A stretch of DNA of 64,000 nucleotides from JASDSY01 sp041441465 (GTDB lineage Bacteria > Muiribacteriota > UBA9980). Each line of letters opens with the position of its first letter. Positions within the stretch are counted from its first letter, which is position 1. The translations under genes and the position numbers were made by a program. Below the pieces are notes generated by a model that was not told the origin of the DNA, did no database searches, and saw only the letters and a list, made by a program, of their open reading frames with translations. This document shows positions 45,835 through 54,860 of the stretch, in pieces. The DNA lies in the NCBI GenBank assembly GCA_041441465.1, contig JASDSY010000022.1:62001-126000 (forward strand), given 5' to 3'.

Positions 45835-45848
45835 ACAGGAACGACATA

Positions 45849-45877
45849 ATTTTACATAATAGATATTTTTTTGTCAA
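45849..45877 (-). promoter_or_regulatory. Promoter of the DHH phosphoesterase gene
   Basis: On the minus strand TTGACA (45872-45877), 17 bases and TAAAAT (45849-45854). The predicted start near 45842 supports a short or absent leader. Confidence 0.6.
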
Positions 45878-46069
45878 TGCCGATTATCATTTCCATAAAT
45901 TAATTTTTCGTGATATACTATTTATCAGGGGAAGTTATTTTATTATTTTAACTATTTGCCGGAAGTTTAATAAATTTAGTTTTTAAAACACTTATTTCGG
46001 CGCATTATTTCTGCTCAATTCAGGCCATTTTAGCGCTTTACAATCACAGAACACTGCGAGGTGCGGCAA

Positions 46070-46708
46070 ATGGAAAATGAAGAAACTGCAAGATTAAAAA
46101 TGACGCGCGAGCAAATTGAATTCAGGGGCATAAAAAATAAGGCCGTTTTAGAAAGCGTAAAAAAAGTTCCAAGACACCTGTTCGTTCCGCCGGTTTATCG
46201 TAATTTAGCATATACCGACCAGGCGCTTCCGTCATACTGCGGTCAAACAATTTCACAGCCTTATATAGTCGCCGTAATGACGGAGCTGCTTGCGCCGCAA
46301 AAACACCATAAAGTTCTTGAGATAGGAACCGGAACCGGATATCAGACAGCCGTGCTCGCGGAACTTGCCGGAGAAATCTATACCATGGAAATATATCCTG
46401 AATTACAAAATTTTGCCATGGCCAATATCCAAAAACTCGGATATGAAAACATAAATTTTATACTCGGCAACGGGTACGACGGTTATCCGCCGGGTGCCCC
46501 GTATGATATTATTATAGTGACGGCCGCTCCGCTATATATCCCCGAAAAGCTTATAGAGCAGCTCAAACCTGAAGGGAAAATGGCAATACCAGCCGGCGGA
46601 GAATTCCAGGAACTTTATCTTATTTCCAAAAACATTAACGGGCGTATAATCCAAAAAGCGATCTTTCCGGTAGCGTTCGTACCAATGCAGGAACCAGAGC
46701 ATAATTAA
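46070..46708 (+). CDS. pcm: Protein-L-isoaspartate O-methyltransferase
   Basis: The 212-residue SAM methyltransferase repairs isoaspartyl damage in proteins. It has VPRHLFVPPVYRNLAYTD, VLEIGTGTGYQTAVLAEL and the conserved GQTISQPYIVA at the substrate site. GAGGTG lies 6 bases before the ATG at 46070; a GTG three codons upstream overlaps that site. An extended -10 (TGATATACT, 45911-45919) is upstream; a weaker sigma-28-like element is at 45860-45886. Confidence 0.95.
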   Translation: MENEETARLKMTREQIEFRGIKNKAVLESVKKVPRHLFVPPVYRNLAYTDQALPSYCGQTISQPYIVAVMTELLAPQKHHKVLEIGTGTGYQTAVLAELAGEIYTMEIYPELQNFAMANIQKLGYENINFILGNGYDGYPPGAPYDIIIVTAAPLYIPEKLIEQLKPEGKMAIPAGGEFQELYLISKNINGRIIQKAIFPVAFVPMQEPEHN

Positions 46709-46964
46709 ATAAATTACCGTTATAAATTACAAAATCCCGCAGCTGATTAAATATTCTTATAATCGCATATATAGGTCAGCCCCTATACAACCGATAAACG
46801 CGGAGAATCAAAAAACAAGTACGGTAAAATACTTTATTTATACATGCCATTACCGGGAGTCTTCTTTAAAAATATATAATTTAATCTGTAAATTGCGCTT
46901 CAGCTTCTTTTGCTTAATAAAAGCTATACATTGTTTTTATTCTGCCAAAATTAGTATTATGTCA

Positions 46965-48014
46965 TTAAAAAGGCAAAAGTTCGATTTTTTTTACGATAGT
47001 CTCGTAATTTTTATCAGGCAGGTCGGCGGCCCCGAGCGGTTCCAGCTCTTTCCAGCCGGGGAACCACGAATTAACTACTAATTTCATTTTTGAATTTATT
47101 GGAATCGTTTTAAAGGACTTATTTTCAATTTTACCGATCAATTTATCATCTACAAAAAAAGTAACGGCATCATAGCGATAATCTATTTTATATTCGTGAA
47201 ATTCAGCGGCCGGATCAAAGTCGAGAGTATACGTTAATTTCGCCTTTGGCTCGCCGCCTCCTATGTAAGAAGTCATCCATACTTTTCTTGAATTATCGTT
47301 AAATATTTCTATCGTTATTTCATCTTCCGTTTCGGGCGCATACAAAAAAAAGCCGGTAACCGATTTCAAACCCGGCACCGTCTTAATATGCGCCTTATAA
47401 ATTCCTATGCCAAAAACATCCGGCGTTTCGATCTGCGCCCCGTCGAAACTATTTTTAAAAAACTTCAAGCTGAAGGCATTATCATTATAAGCGATATTCC
47501 GCGACCTTATTATACCGCGGTTGCGGTTAGGGATATTTTTATGATGAGTCACGGGATAAAATGAATTACTATTCATTTCGTAAACTTTTTGTTTGGCCGC
47601 TTCTTCGATAAAAAAAGCATTATCTTTAACTGCATTAGCGTATTTTACGGAACCCGCGGCGGGCATTGAATCCCAAACCGCCATAACGACCTTATAATAT
47701 CCGCAAAAATAAGGATCGTCTTCGGGGATTTGCCATTTCATCGAAATTTTACCCGAAATTTCACCGGGCAGGAGTTCAACCGGCCCGGTCGCAGGCAGGT
47801 CATACCAAGATTTAAAGCTGTCCCGAATGCTGTATCCAATAAAAAAATCGCGCCGGGTATTTCCGGTATTTTTTATAGCAATGCTCGAAACCGCGGTCTG
47901 GCCGGGTTTATAGTTGCCTGAAGCCGGTTCAAACAAAATTATTTCAACCGGCATTCCCGCAGAACAGGCTGCGCCGGGAAGGATAATCAAATTAATAACA
48001 ATTAACAGGATCAA
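46965..48014 (-). CDS. Secreted GH16-like (concanavalin A-like lectin/glucanase) protein, degenerate active site
   Basis: The 349-residue protein has a hydrophobic signal sequence (to about residue 20), an N-terminal Ig-like domain (about 25-130) and a GH16-like jelly roll (about 175-349) with FGIGIYKAHIKTVPG, TGFFLYAP, TSYIGG and HEYKIDYRYDAVTFFVDDKL. The GH16 motif E-x-D-x-E reads EITIE: both Glu are present but the middle Asp is Thr. The predicted start is TTG 48014, which has no ribosome site. An in-frame ATT at 48027-48029 follows GAGGTG at 48034-48039 by 4 bases, so AUU initiation is possible. It is convergent with pcm and divergent from the next gene. Confidence 0.75.
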   Translation of the reverse strand: MILLIVINLIILPGAACSAGMPVEIILFEPASGNYKPGQTAVSSIAIKNTGNTRRDFFIGYSIRDSFKSWYDLPATGPVELLPGEISGKISMKWQIPEDDPYFCGYYKVVMAVWDSMPAAGSVKYANAVKDNAFFIEEAAKQKVYEMNSNSFYPVTHHKNIPNRNRGIIRSRNIAYNDNAFSLKFFKNSFDGAQIETPDVFGIGIYKAHIKTVPGLKSVTGFFLYAPETEDEITIEIFNDNSRKVWMTSYIGGGEPKAKLTYTLDFDPAAEFHEYKIDYRYDAVTFFVDDKLIGKIENKSFKTIPINSKMKLVVNSWFPGWKELEPLGAADLPDKNYETIVKKIELLPF

Positions 48015-48200
48015 TAAAAATTGGTTAATATCGCACCTCGCTAAAGCACTGCCGTTTTAAGTTAACTAACTAAAAAGTCAACTATCCGACTTTCATTTCC
48101 GGTATTTATATAATTATGTTACCATAAAAAACGCAGCATAAAAACATATTTTTATTATGTGAAAAACTTTATAATCTTTTTTAAAACTACTTTAAAAATA

Positions 48201-48229
48201 TTGACTTTTATTGAATATCAATTTATACT
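48201..48229 (+). promoter_or_regulatory. Promoter of the small secreted protein gene
   Basis: TTGACT (48201-48206), 17 bases and TATACT (48224-48229) are 5/6 each. The leader is about 109 bases. The remainder of the 330-base gap is AT-rich with nothing else seen. Confidence 0.6.
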
Positions 48230-48344
48230 CATTCCAGATAATTCCGGGAATCGTTTTTCAAAATTTACTGACGGCAATATTTTAAAATAATTAATTTCAA
48301 GTTCTTTTCACCCGATTTCAGTAAGCATTCAAAAGGAGTTAAAA

Positions 48345-48998
48345 ATGTCAAAATTTATAAAATTAAAAGGCGCTTTCATTCTGGCGATTACCGCAGCCGG
48401 TTTATTTTTATGTCTGTCAAATGCCAATGCGCTCGAAGAAATAATATTTCAAAATGGCGATAAAATATCCGGTAATATAACTTCTTATACCGACGGAATT
48501 TTTCATGTCGAAACCAATTTCGGCCCTATTTCAATCCCAAAATCCGAAATTGAAAAAATAAACTTCACCAAAAATGACGCGGCCGGTAAAAACACGAAAT
48601 CAATAACAACCCCCGATGATTTTTTAAGTTTCATCCAAACCTGCAAATTTAATTTTTTCATCGATTCCGAAAAAATGAACGCACAGAATTTTTCAAATCA
48701 ATTGCGGCTTCGCTGGGCGATGAAACACTCTAAAATTAAAGATTTGGAAGAATTTCTGGAAAAAGTGACTTATTATTCGCCCGTAACCGGAAAACACAAC
48801 CAGGTCGAAATCGAGAAAGGCCGCAAAATAAAAGTTTGCGATTGGGCCGATTCGATATTGAAAAATTCCGGAAAATTTGACGGCAAAAAAAATGAAATTG
48901 AAATTGAAAAAAAACAAAAAACGCCGATAAATAAAGAAACGGACAGCGATACTGAAACCGGCAGCGAGGGAAATAACAGAAAAACGATTAAAAAATAG
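48345..48998 (+). CDS. Secreted protein with a short SH3-like beta domain
   Basis: The 217-residue protein has a signal peptide (about 1-29, ANA cleavage). Residues about 30-75 have the pattern ENGDKISGNITSYTDGIFHVETNFGPISIPKSEIEKI, which resembles the small beta barrels with KNGDxIxGxI found in many secreted proteins. A helical middle and a Lys/Glu/Thr-rich low-complexity tail follow. It is 72 bases before the degenerate GspE-like gene and likely in the same transcript. AAGGAG precedes the ATG. The function is unknown. Confidence 0.6.
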   Translation: MSKFIKLKGAFILAITAAGLFLCLSNANALEEIIFQNGDKISGNITSYTDGIFHVETNFGPISIPKSEIEKINFTKNDAAGKNTKSITTPDDFLSFIQTCKFNFFIDSEKMNAQNFSNQLRLRWAMKHSKIKDLEEFLEKVTYYSPVTGKHNQVEIEKGRKIKVCDWADSILKNSGKFDGKKNEIEIEKKQKTPINKETDSDTETGSEGNNRKTIKK

Positions 48999-49070
48999 CT
49001 GACATAAAAAAGCAACTCGCAATTAACAACACATACTGAATAAAAACCGTTCTTTAAAAGGAGCCTGAAA

Positions 49071-50954
49071 ATGTCTAAAAAAATAGATATTTTATCATTC
49101 GAAGAAAAAGTCGCAGAAATACTGACTAACAAAAAATATTTAACACCGGCGGAAGCGGCAGACTTCATAACGCAAAGCCATAAGCAAAAAAGACGTTTCG
49201 GAACATTGCTTCTTGAAAACAATATCATTTCAAGACGCGATCTTTATGCGCTCATTCTTTCGTTAATGAAAAATAAGGACCTGCCCTCTGTTTTAGTCGA
49301 GGAAAAATTCATATCATTCGAAGAGCTGACAAGGGTATTTTTAATGAAAAAAGGCGATTTAAGGCGCCTCGGACATTATCTGGTTTCATCGAAAATTCTT
49401 TCTGAAAATAATTTCGCAATAGCGCTGGCGAAGGTATTTAACCTTCAATACGTAAAACCTGAAATTCTAACCATTTCAAAATCATTTCCTGAATCGTTAA
49501 CAGAAGAATTCTTCACAAAATTTCTTACAGTCGTGACCAAATACTCGACCGAAAAGCAGGAAATTGAATTCGCCATATGCGACCCGTCAGCGATCGGCGA
49601 TATATTAAACTCCAAATTCGCCGAAAATTACAATATCGAATTTTCGTTAACGACATTTAGCGGTATTTATAAAAAATTATCAGAATTATTTCCAAGAAAA
49701 ATTAAAAATATAAATTTCGAGGCATTTTCCGAAGTTTATACCAGCGAAATTAAATTCGCCGCCGACACTAACGACCGTGCAGTTAAATATCCGGCCGGTT
49801 TTCCGAAAAAGCTGCTCGAAGTGATCGAAGAAAATGAGCATGAATATATACGTCCGCTTTTTGAGCTTCTATATAACGCAGAAAGGTTCGGCGCGAATGA
49901 AATCCACATTGAATCGCACGGAGAAAATAAAATCAAAGTTTTTTTAAAATCAAAAAATTCATATTTTGAAATCAACCACAAAGTCAGCTCAAAGAATTTT
50001 GAATACATTATAAATAAAATCAAGCACCTTTCCAAATTATGCTATAACGAGGAAAGAATATTTCAAAGCGGCAGCTTTACAATTGAAATTTCGGGCCTAA
50101 AACTTTTCGTAAAATCATTCACTATTCCGACGCTGTTCGGCGAAAACGCTATTTTAAAAATGGTGCCTTTGAATAAATTCCCTGATAAATTCGACAACTT
50201 TTTTAAATTTCAGAAAGAATTCGGCAAATGTTTTATAGACGCGTTTAATTCGGCAAACGGGCTTTTCCTGTTCGGCGGTCTCGATGAAATGAAGCAGCTT
50301 TCTTTTTATTACAGCATTTTAAATGAAATATCCAAAAATAAAAAAGGCGAAAAAATAATCTCCATAGAAAAGGACATTATAAAACCTGTCAAAAATGTCA
50401 CTCAAATAGAATATACCGAAACGACGACGACCGTGCGCGATCAAAGCATCGCCGACGCCTACGCTTATGCAGTCAATTCTTCCGCCGGCATAATATTTTC
50501 ATCAATCATTAATCCTTACGATAACTTCGGCAATATCGAAAAATTGATTTGCGATAAAGTTTTTTCATTTTTCTGCTCAAACGACGAAAGCGTCAACTCG
50601 ATATTAAAAAGCGTCATTAAGAGTAAAAATGCGGCCGCAATAATAGATAACATAAAGTATATCGCCGCGTTCAAAAACATAAATTTGATATGTCCGGCAT
50701 GCAAGAGTGAAAATTTTGACGAGTCTGTAAAAAACGGCTTTAAGGTATATTACGGCGCCGGATGTTCAAAATGCGGCCAGAGCGGAGTAAAGGAACAACC
50801 ATATATATTCGAATTCCTTGAAGTTACGGATAAGCAGAGAAAGATATTAAAATCGGCTTTGAAAGACCCTGAAAAATTAAATAAAATCGAATACGCAAAA
50901 TTCGAACCCATATTAAACGAATATTATAAGGCAGGTAAAATACTCGTAAAATAA
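49071..50954 (+). CDS. Degenerate GspE/PilB-like secretion ATPase homologue
   Basis: The 627-residue protein has two MshEN/GspE N-terminal modules (about 36-66 and 95-130; FGTLLLENNIISRRDLYALI and GHYLVSSKILSENNFAIAL), then a GspE/PilB core. Conserved framework pieces are NEIHIE (SDIHIE), RIFQSGSF (RxPQDGR) and TIPTLFGE. Key motifs are lost: the Walker A (GPTGSGKTTT) region is FGGLDEMKQL (401-410), the Asp-box is IEKDII, and the GEIRD of Walker B is SSIIN. The zinc Cys pairs (CPACK ... CSKCGQSG) remain. It should not hydrolyse ATP and may be a structural partner. GGAGCC precedes the ATG. It is far from the pilin genes of the 3-7 kb cluster. Confidence 0.8.
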   Translation: MSKKIDILSFEEKVAEILTNKKYLTPAEAADFITQSHKQKRRFGTLLLENNIISRRDLYALILSLMKNKDLPSVLVEEKFISFEELTRVFLMKKGDLRRLGHYLVSSKILSENNFAIALAKVFNLQYVKPEILTISKSFPESLTEEFFTKFLTVVTKYSTEKQEIEFAICDPSAIGDILNSKFAENYNIEFSLTTFSGIYKKLSELFPRKIKNINFEAFSEVYTSEIKFAADTNDRAVKYPAGFPKKLLEVIEENEHEYIRPLFELLYNAERFGANEIHIESHGENKIKVFLKSKNSYFEINHKVSSKNFEYIINKIKHLSKLCYNEERIFQSGSFTIEISGLKLFVKSFTIPTLFGENAILKMVPLNKFPDKFDNFFKFQKEFGKCFIDAFNSANGLFLFGGLDEMKQLSFYYSILNEISKNKKGEKIISIEKDIIKPVKNVTQIEYTETTTTVRDQSIADAYAYAVNSSAGIIFSSIINPYDNFGNIEKLICDKVFSFFCSNDESVNSILKSVIKSKNAAAIIDNIKYIAAFKNINLICPACKSENFDESVKNGFKVYYGAGCSKCGQSGVKEQPYIFEFLEVTDKQRKILKSALKDPEKLNKIEYAKFEPILNEYYKAGKILVK

Positions 50955-50979
50955 TTATTATTGAATTTACGGCGATTTT

Positions 50980-51030
50980 AAAAATAAAACGTCAAAATTT
51001 TGTTCAAAGCAAAGTCACGTTTTATTTTTT
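50980..51030 (+). terminator. Terminator after the GspE-like gene
   Basis: AAAAATAAAACGT (50980-50992) and ACGTTTTATTTTT (51017-51029) pair over 13 bp with a 24-base loop. The T-run is part of the stem end. Confidence 0.65.
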
Positions 51031-51218
51031 ATACAACTAAGCCTGTCTGATATTCCAGAAATCGCCCTCAAAACTATTAACTCATTATGTATTCCAATTA
51101 TTAAAAATAATAATTTCGGAATAATATTTTTTATGATTTAAATTTCAGACAAACTCAAATCTCAAAACATTTTAAATAACAGCAAAATAAATTTTTAGAA
51201 TATTCTAAAAAAATAATA

Positions 51219-51247
51219 TTGACATTTAACAATGGCTGATATAACAT
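51219..51247 (+). promoter_or_regulatory. Promoter overlapping the annotated ATG of the permease
   Basis: TTGACA (51219-51224) is followed after 17 bases by TAACAT (51242-51247) or after 15 by TATAAC (51240-51245). The ATG at 51232 lies inside this promoter, so it would not be transcribed from it. Confidence 0.45.
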
Positions 51248-52962
51248 ATAAACATTTTTTTATAGAAGGAGTGAGCGATATTTTTTCAAAAATTTTCAGA
51301 ACAAAATCAGTCGACAAGATACTAAAAGCTTCCCAGGCCGGAAGCGAGCACTTTGTAAAAAGCCTTAACTGGGTCGATCTTATCTTTATGGGAATAGGCG
51401 CTATAATCGGCGCCGGCATATTCACGACAATCGGAACAGCTGCCGCCGGCGACGCATGCAGGCCTGGCGCGGGGCCGTCGCTTATGGTTTCGTTTTTACT
51501 AACAGCCATAGCATGCGGGTTTTCGGCTATGTGCTACGCCGAATTTTCAGCCATGGTGCCGATAGCCGGAAGCGCATATACCTACTCTTATGCGACACTC
51601 GGCGAACTCGTGGCATGGATAATCGGCTGGGACCTCGTCGTGGAATACTCGATCGGCTGCATAGCCGTTTCAATAAGCTGGAGCGGATATTTTACCGCAC
51701 TATTGGCCGGATTCGGCTTAAAAATGCCGCTATGGCTTACAATCGATCCTAAAACCGCGCATGTGCGCGATGCCATACTAAATAATTTGAATTCAGCGTC
51801 AATATCGCTTCACGGCCTTTTTTCGAGTTTCGGGCTCAGCGGACACGCTTCCTGGATGAATCACGCGCAGACAGAAATTGCAAATAATCTTATAATTCCC
51901 GGAGCGCCGGTACTATTTGGTGTTCCATTCATATTTAACCTGCCGGCTGTAAGCATAATAACGCTTCTTACATTATTAATAATCGTCGGAGTTAAGGAAA
52001 GCGCACGTTTCAACGAAGTAATGGTGGCGATAAAACTGCTCGTGCTTTCGTTTTTCTGCATAGTCGGTTTCTTTTATATAAATCCGGCAAATTACGTTCC
52101 ATTTGCGCCTAACGGCTGGGGCGGCATACAGGCTGGAGCCGCAATAGTGTTTCTAGCATTTATAGGCTTTGACGCGGTTTCGACTCTGGCCGAAGAAACA
52201 CAGAACCCGGCACGCGACCTTCCTATAGGAATTATAGGCTCCCTTCTTGTATGCACAATTATATACATTGTAGTCACCGCAGTTTTTACAGGTTTAATAC
52301 CATATTCGAGCTTAAGCGCGAAACTGGCAAGCGAAAAAGCCGAGCCGCTGGCAATGGCATTCAAACATATAGCTGAAGTTCCAGGCGCAAGCGAACTGAC
52401 GAAAAAAATCGTACAATCCTCGGCGGGAATAGTAGCGCTCGGCTCGCTTGTAGCGCAGACCGCCGTAATACTTGTTTTACAGCTTGGATTGCCGAGAATT
52501 GTATTTTCAATGTCACGCGATGGCTTGCTGCCTTCCGTATTCATGAAAATACATCACCGTTTCAAAACTCCTTATGTATCGACAATAATATTATGGGTAT
52601 TCATGGCGTTTTTCGCGGCGTGCATGAATCTGGATGAAATGGTCGATCTTTGCAATATCGGAACTCTTTTTGCCTTTATGCTGGTATGTTTGAGCATAAT
52701 AGTATTAAGGTTTAAAGATCCAAACCGCCCGAGGCCGTTTAAAATTCCCGGCGGAATTATAATACCGATTTTAGGCTGCGCATCTTGTCTGTATCTGACT
52801 CTCGGCCTGCCGGCAACTTCATGGATAAGATTTATCGTATGGCTTTTGATAGGCGCTGTTTTTTATTTCAGCTACGGCATAAGAAAGAGCAAACTTAATC
52901 CGGAAAATGCAGACTGCGAAGAAATTGCAGCCGATGTTCCTCACGATATTGATAAATTTTAA
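51232..52962 (+). CDS. Amino-acid permease, APC superfamily (cationic amino acid transporter type)
   Basis: The protein of up to 576 residues has about 12-14 transmembrane segments. It starts its first helix with VDLIFMGIGAIIGAGIF, the substrate loop of APC transporters, and has FIGFDAVSTLAEETQNPARDLP, typical of the CAT/YfnA group. It imports or exchanges amino acids across the inner membrane. The ATG at 51232 has no ribosome site and lies inside a promoter. An in-frame ATT at 51280 has AGAAGGAG 8 bases upstream, and starting there gives FSKIFRTKSVDK, like the usual family N-terminus. I list the ATG as the longest conventional start. Confidence 0.9.
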   Translation: MADITYKHFFIEGVSDIFSKIFRTKSVDKILKASQAGSEHFVKSLNWVDLIFMGIGAIIGAGIFTTIGTAAAGDACRPGAGPSLMVSFLLTAIACGFSAMCYAEFSAMVPIAGSAYTYSYATLGELVAWIIGWDLVVEYSIGCIAVSISWSGYFTALLAGFGLKMPLWLTIDPKTAHVRDAILNNLNSASISLHGLFSSFGLSGHASWMNHAQTEIANNLIIPGAPVLFGVPFIFNLPAVSIITLLTLLIIVGVKESARFNEVMVAIKLLVLSFFCIVGFFYINPANYVPFAPNGWGGIQAGAAIVFLAFIGFDAVSTLAEETQNPARDLPIGIIGSLLVCTIIYIVVTAVFTGLIPYSSLSAKLASEKAEPLAMAFKHIAEVPGASELTKKIVQSSAGIVALGSLVAQTAVILVLQLGLPRIVFSMSRDGLLPSVFMKIHHRFKTPYVSTIILWVFMAFFAACMNLDEMVDLCNIGTLFAFMLVCLSIIVLRFKDPNRPRPFKIPGGIIIPILGCASCLYLTLGLPATSWIRFIVWLLIGAVFYFSYGIRKSKLNPENADCEEIAADVPHDIDKF

Positions 52963-52975
52963 TTTATATTGTAAA

Positions 52976-53008
52976 ATGAGAGGCATGGATTTGCCTCTCA
53001 TTTTTTTA
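52976..53008 (+). terminator. Terminator after the permease
   Basis: ATGAGAGGCA (52976-52985) and TGCCTCTCAT (52992-53001) form a perfect 10-bp stem, then T7. Confidence 0.9.
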
Positions 53009-53295
53009 TAGCATGGCATGATATGCGATATTTTTATAAGTAATCGCCTTAGCTGATATTTTAAAGCAATTCCAACACTAAACATGTAACTTACGGATCT
53101 TTTAATCCTTCCCCGCAAGCGAAAAAATAAATAAAAATGCAAAAAAAATTAAAAATGCCGATTATTATATAATAATTGCATTAACCATCAAACATCACAA
53201 ATTAAATATTCAAATTACAAAAAAAGTTTTTTTGGAAATGTTTATTCTTTAACAGAAAAAAATTCTTAACGAAAACAAAATGGAGTGTGTGTAGA
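53009..53295. other. AT-rich intergenic region
   Basis: No gene or strong hairpin is seen. A TATAAT at 53168-53173 and a GCCGATTA at 53157-53164 (no TAAA at the right distance) are weak promoter-like elements. A GGAGTG at its end serves the next gene. Confidence 0.5.
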
Positions 53296-54339
53296 GTGCC
53301 CGAAAAAAATATCCAGAGAATGAATAAGATAATTAACAAAATAATAATAGGCTCGCTGCTCGGCGCTCTTGCATTTATCGTACTGGCTTTTTTTGCAGAT
53401 TTCAAACAGGTCGTATCGGCTGTTTCAATTTTTCCTGCCGGCGGCTGGCCGCTGCTGCTCCTGCTCTCGCTTTCAAATTACGCAATAAGGGCTATAAAAT
53501 GGGACTTTTATTTGAGGCAGCTCGGCATATTTTTACCTAAAATTTCAAGCGTGCTTATTTTTTTGTCAGGCTTTATAATGGCGATTACGCCGGGAAAAAT
53601 GGGAGAAGTTTTAAAATCGCTTTTAATTTTCGAGCATTATAAATATCCGATAACGCAAACCGCGCCGGCTGTATTCGCCGACAGAATGGCGGACGTGCTC
53701 GCATTATTATTATTAAGCGCAGCCGGATTTTTTTATAAAATATCTTATTTTTATTCATCGCCGAAAGATTCGAACATTTCTCAGCTTACGGCGCTTGCAG
53801 CATTTGTTATAATAACGGCCGTACTGATATTCATAATATCGAGCAAAACATTTAATACTAAAATATTAAAACTTGCCGAAAAAATAAGTTTTATAAAAAA
53901 GTACATAGTGCATATCGAAGAGCTTTTGGAATCGGCTCGAATATTAATAATGCCATGGTCATTAATATACACGACACTTCTTTCGGTAGCGGCCTGGGCG
54001 ATGGAGTGCTATTCTCTTTACTATATAATCAAACTGATAGCGCCGGAAGTTTCAATAGATAATTTCAGTATTATGATGATTTGCGCATTTATTTATTCAT
54101 TCTCGACGCTTGTCGGTGCGGCGGCGATGATCCCCGGCGGTTTGTTCGTAACAGAAGGCGGCATGTCTTTTCTGCTTGTCAATTTTATAGGAATAACTTT
54201 ACCGGCCGCAGTCGCTGCTTCATTTTTAGTCAGGGCCGCAACTCTATGGTTCGCTCTTTTAATCGGAATATTCGCGCTTCCATCTTTTAATGTCTATATA
54301 AAAAATAACACAGCAGCCTTTCAGGAAGCCGAAAAATAA
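53296..54339 (+). CDS. UPF0104/YbhN-like integral membrane protein (flippase-related)
   Basis: The 347-residue protein has about eight transmembrane segments and resembles the membrane half of lysylphosphatidylglycerol synthases (UPF0104): PGKMGEVLKSLLI, FADRMADVLALLLL and AAAMIPGGLFVTEGGMS. Such proteins are thought to move lipids between leaflets; there is no aminoacyl transferase domain here. The start is GTG at 53296 with GGAG 10 bases upstream. It is a single gene with divergent spacing from the rpmF promoter. Confidence 0.8.
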   Translation: MPEKNIQRMNKIINKIIIGSLLGALAFIVLAFFADFKQVVSAVSIFPAGGWPLLLLLSLSNYAIRAIKWDFYLRQLGIFLPKISSVLIFLSGFIMAITPGKMGEVLKSLLIFEHYKYPITQTAPAVFADRMADVLALLLLSAAGFFYKISYFYSSPKDSNISQLTALAAFVIITAVLIFIISSKTFNTKILKLAEKISFIKKYIVHIEELLESARILIMPWSLIYTTLLSVAAWAMECYSLYYIIKLIAPEVSIDNFSIMMICAFIYSFSTLVGAAAMIPGGLFVTEGGMSFLLVNFIGITLPAAVAASFLVRAATLWFALLIGIFALPSFNVYIKNNTAAFQEAEK

Positions 54340-54413
54340 TTTTAATTATTTTTTAAATATTTGAAAAAAATAACGATAATTATACGACAATGATGTCTTT
54401 GGTAATTTTTTAC

Positions 54414-54442
54414 TTGACAAGACATCTTAATTGTTATATAAT
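54414..54442 (+). promoter_or_regulatory. Perfect sigma-70 promoter of the rpmF-plsX operon
   Basis: TTGACA (54414-54419), 17 bases and TATAAT (54437-54442) are both exact consensus. No FapR-like operator was recognised. Confidence 0.8.
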
Positions 54443-54486
54443 AATTTGACACTAAATCTATTTTACCATAATAAGGAGTGAAAAAC

Positions 54487-54693
54487 ATGCCAAATCCGAA
54501 ACACAAGCATAGTAAAACCAGGAACAGACGTGACCGCGCCGTCTGGAGAAAAAGAGTAGAAACTGCTCATGAAATCGCGGTTTGTTCAAACCCTGAATGC
54601 AGACAGCCTGTAAGACCTCATCATGTATGCCTTGAATGCGGCACTTATGACGGCAAAAAAGTAATGGAAATAAAAACAAAAGAAACAAAATAA
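54487..54693 (+). CDS. rpmF: 50S ribosomal protein L32
   Basis: The 68-residue protein starts at the ATG with AAGGAG 9 bases upstream; a GTG three codons earlier is inside that site. It has the basic start PNPKHKHSKTRNRRDRA and a four-Cys zinc site (CSNPEC and CLEC). It is followed by plsX as in many bacteria. Confidence 0.97.
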   Translation: MPNPKHKHSKTRNRRDRAVWRKRVETAHEIAVCSNPECRQPVRPHHVCLECGTYDGKKVMEIKTKETK

Positions 54694-54860
54694 TCAGCCG
54701 TTTTTAGAGTTTTTATAGTACCCGCCGCTTATTAAACGAGCGGTAATAGCAATGTCTCAATTGCCACGCATATCAGCGAGGCAGTTTATTCAAATCGGAA
54801 TCATGTTTTGGTTTGAGCTGGAAGTTGCTATTTATTTTAAGGCAAAGGGGAACAAGTTTT

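Noticed and set aside
46790..46797. ACCGATAA as a sigma-28-like -10
   Set aside because: No TAAA-like element is 15 bases upstream and no plus-strand gene follows within 1 kb.
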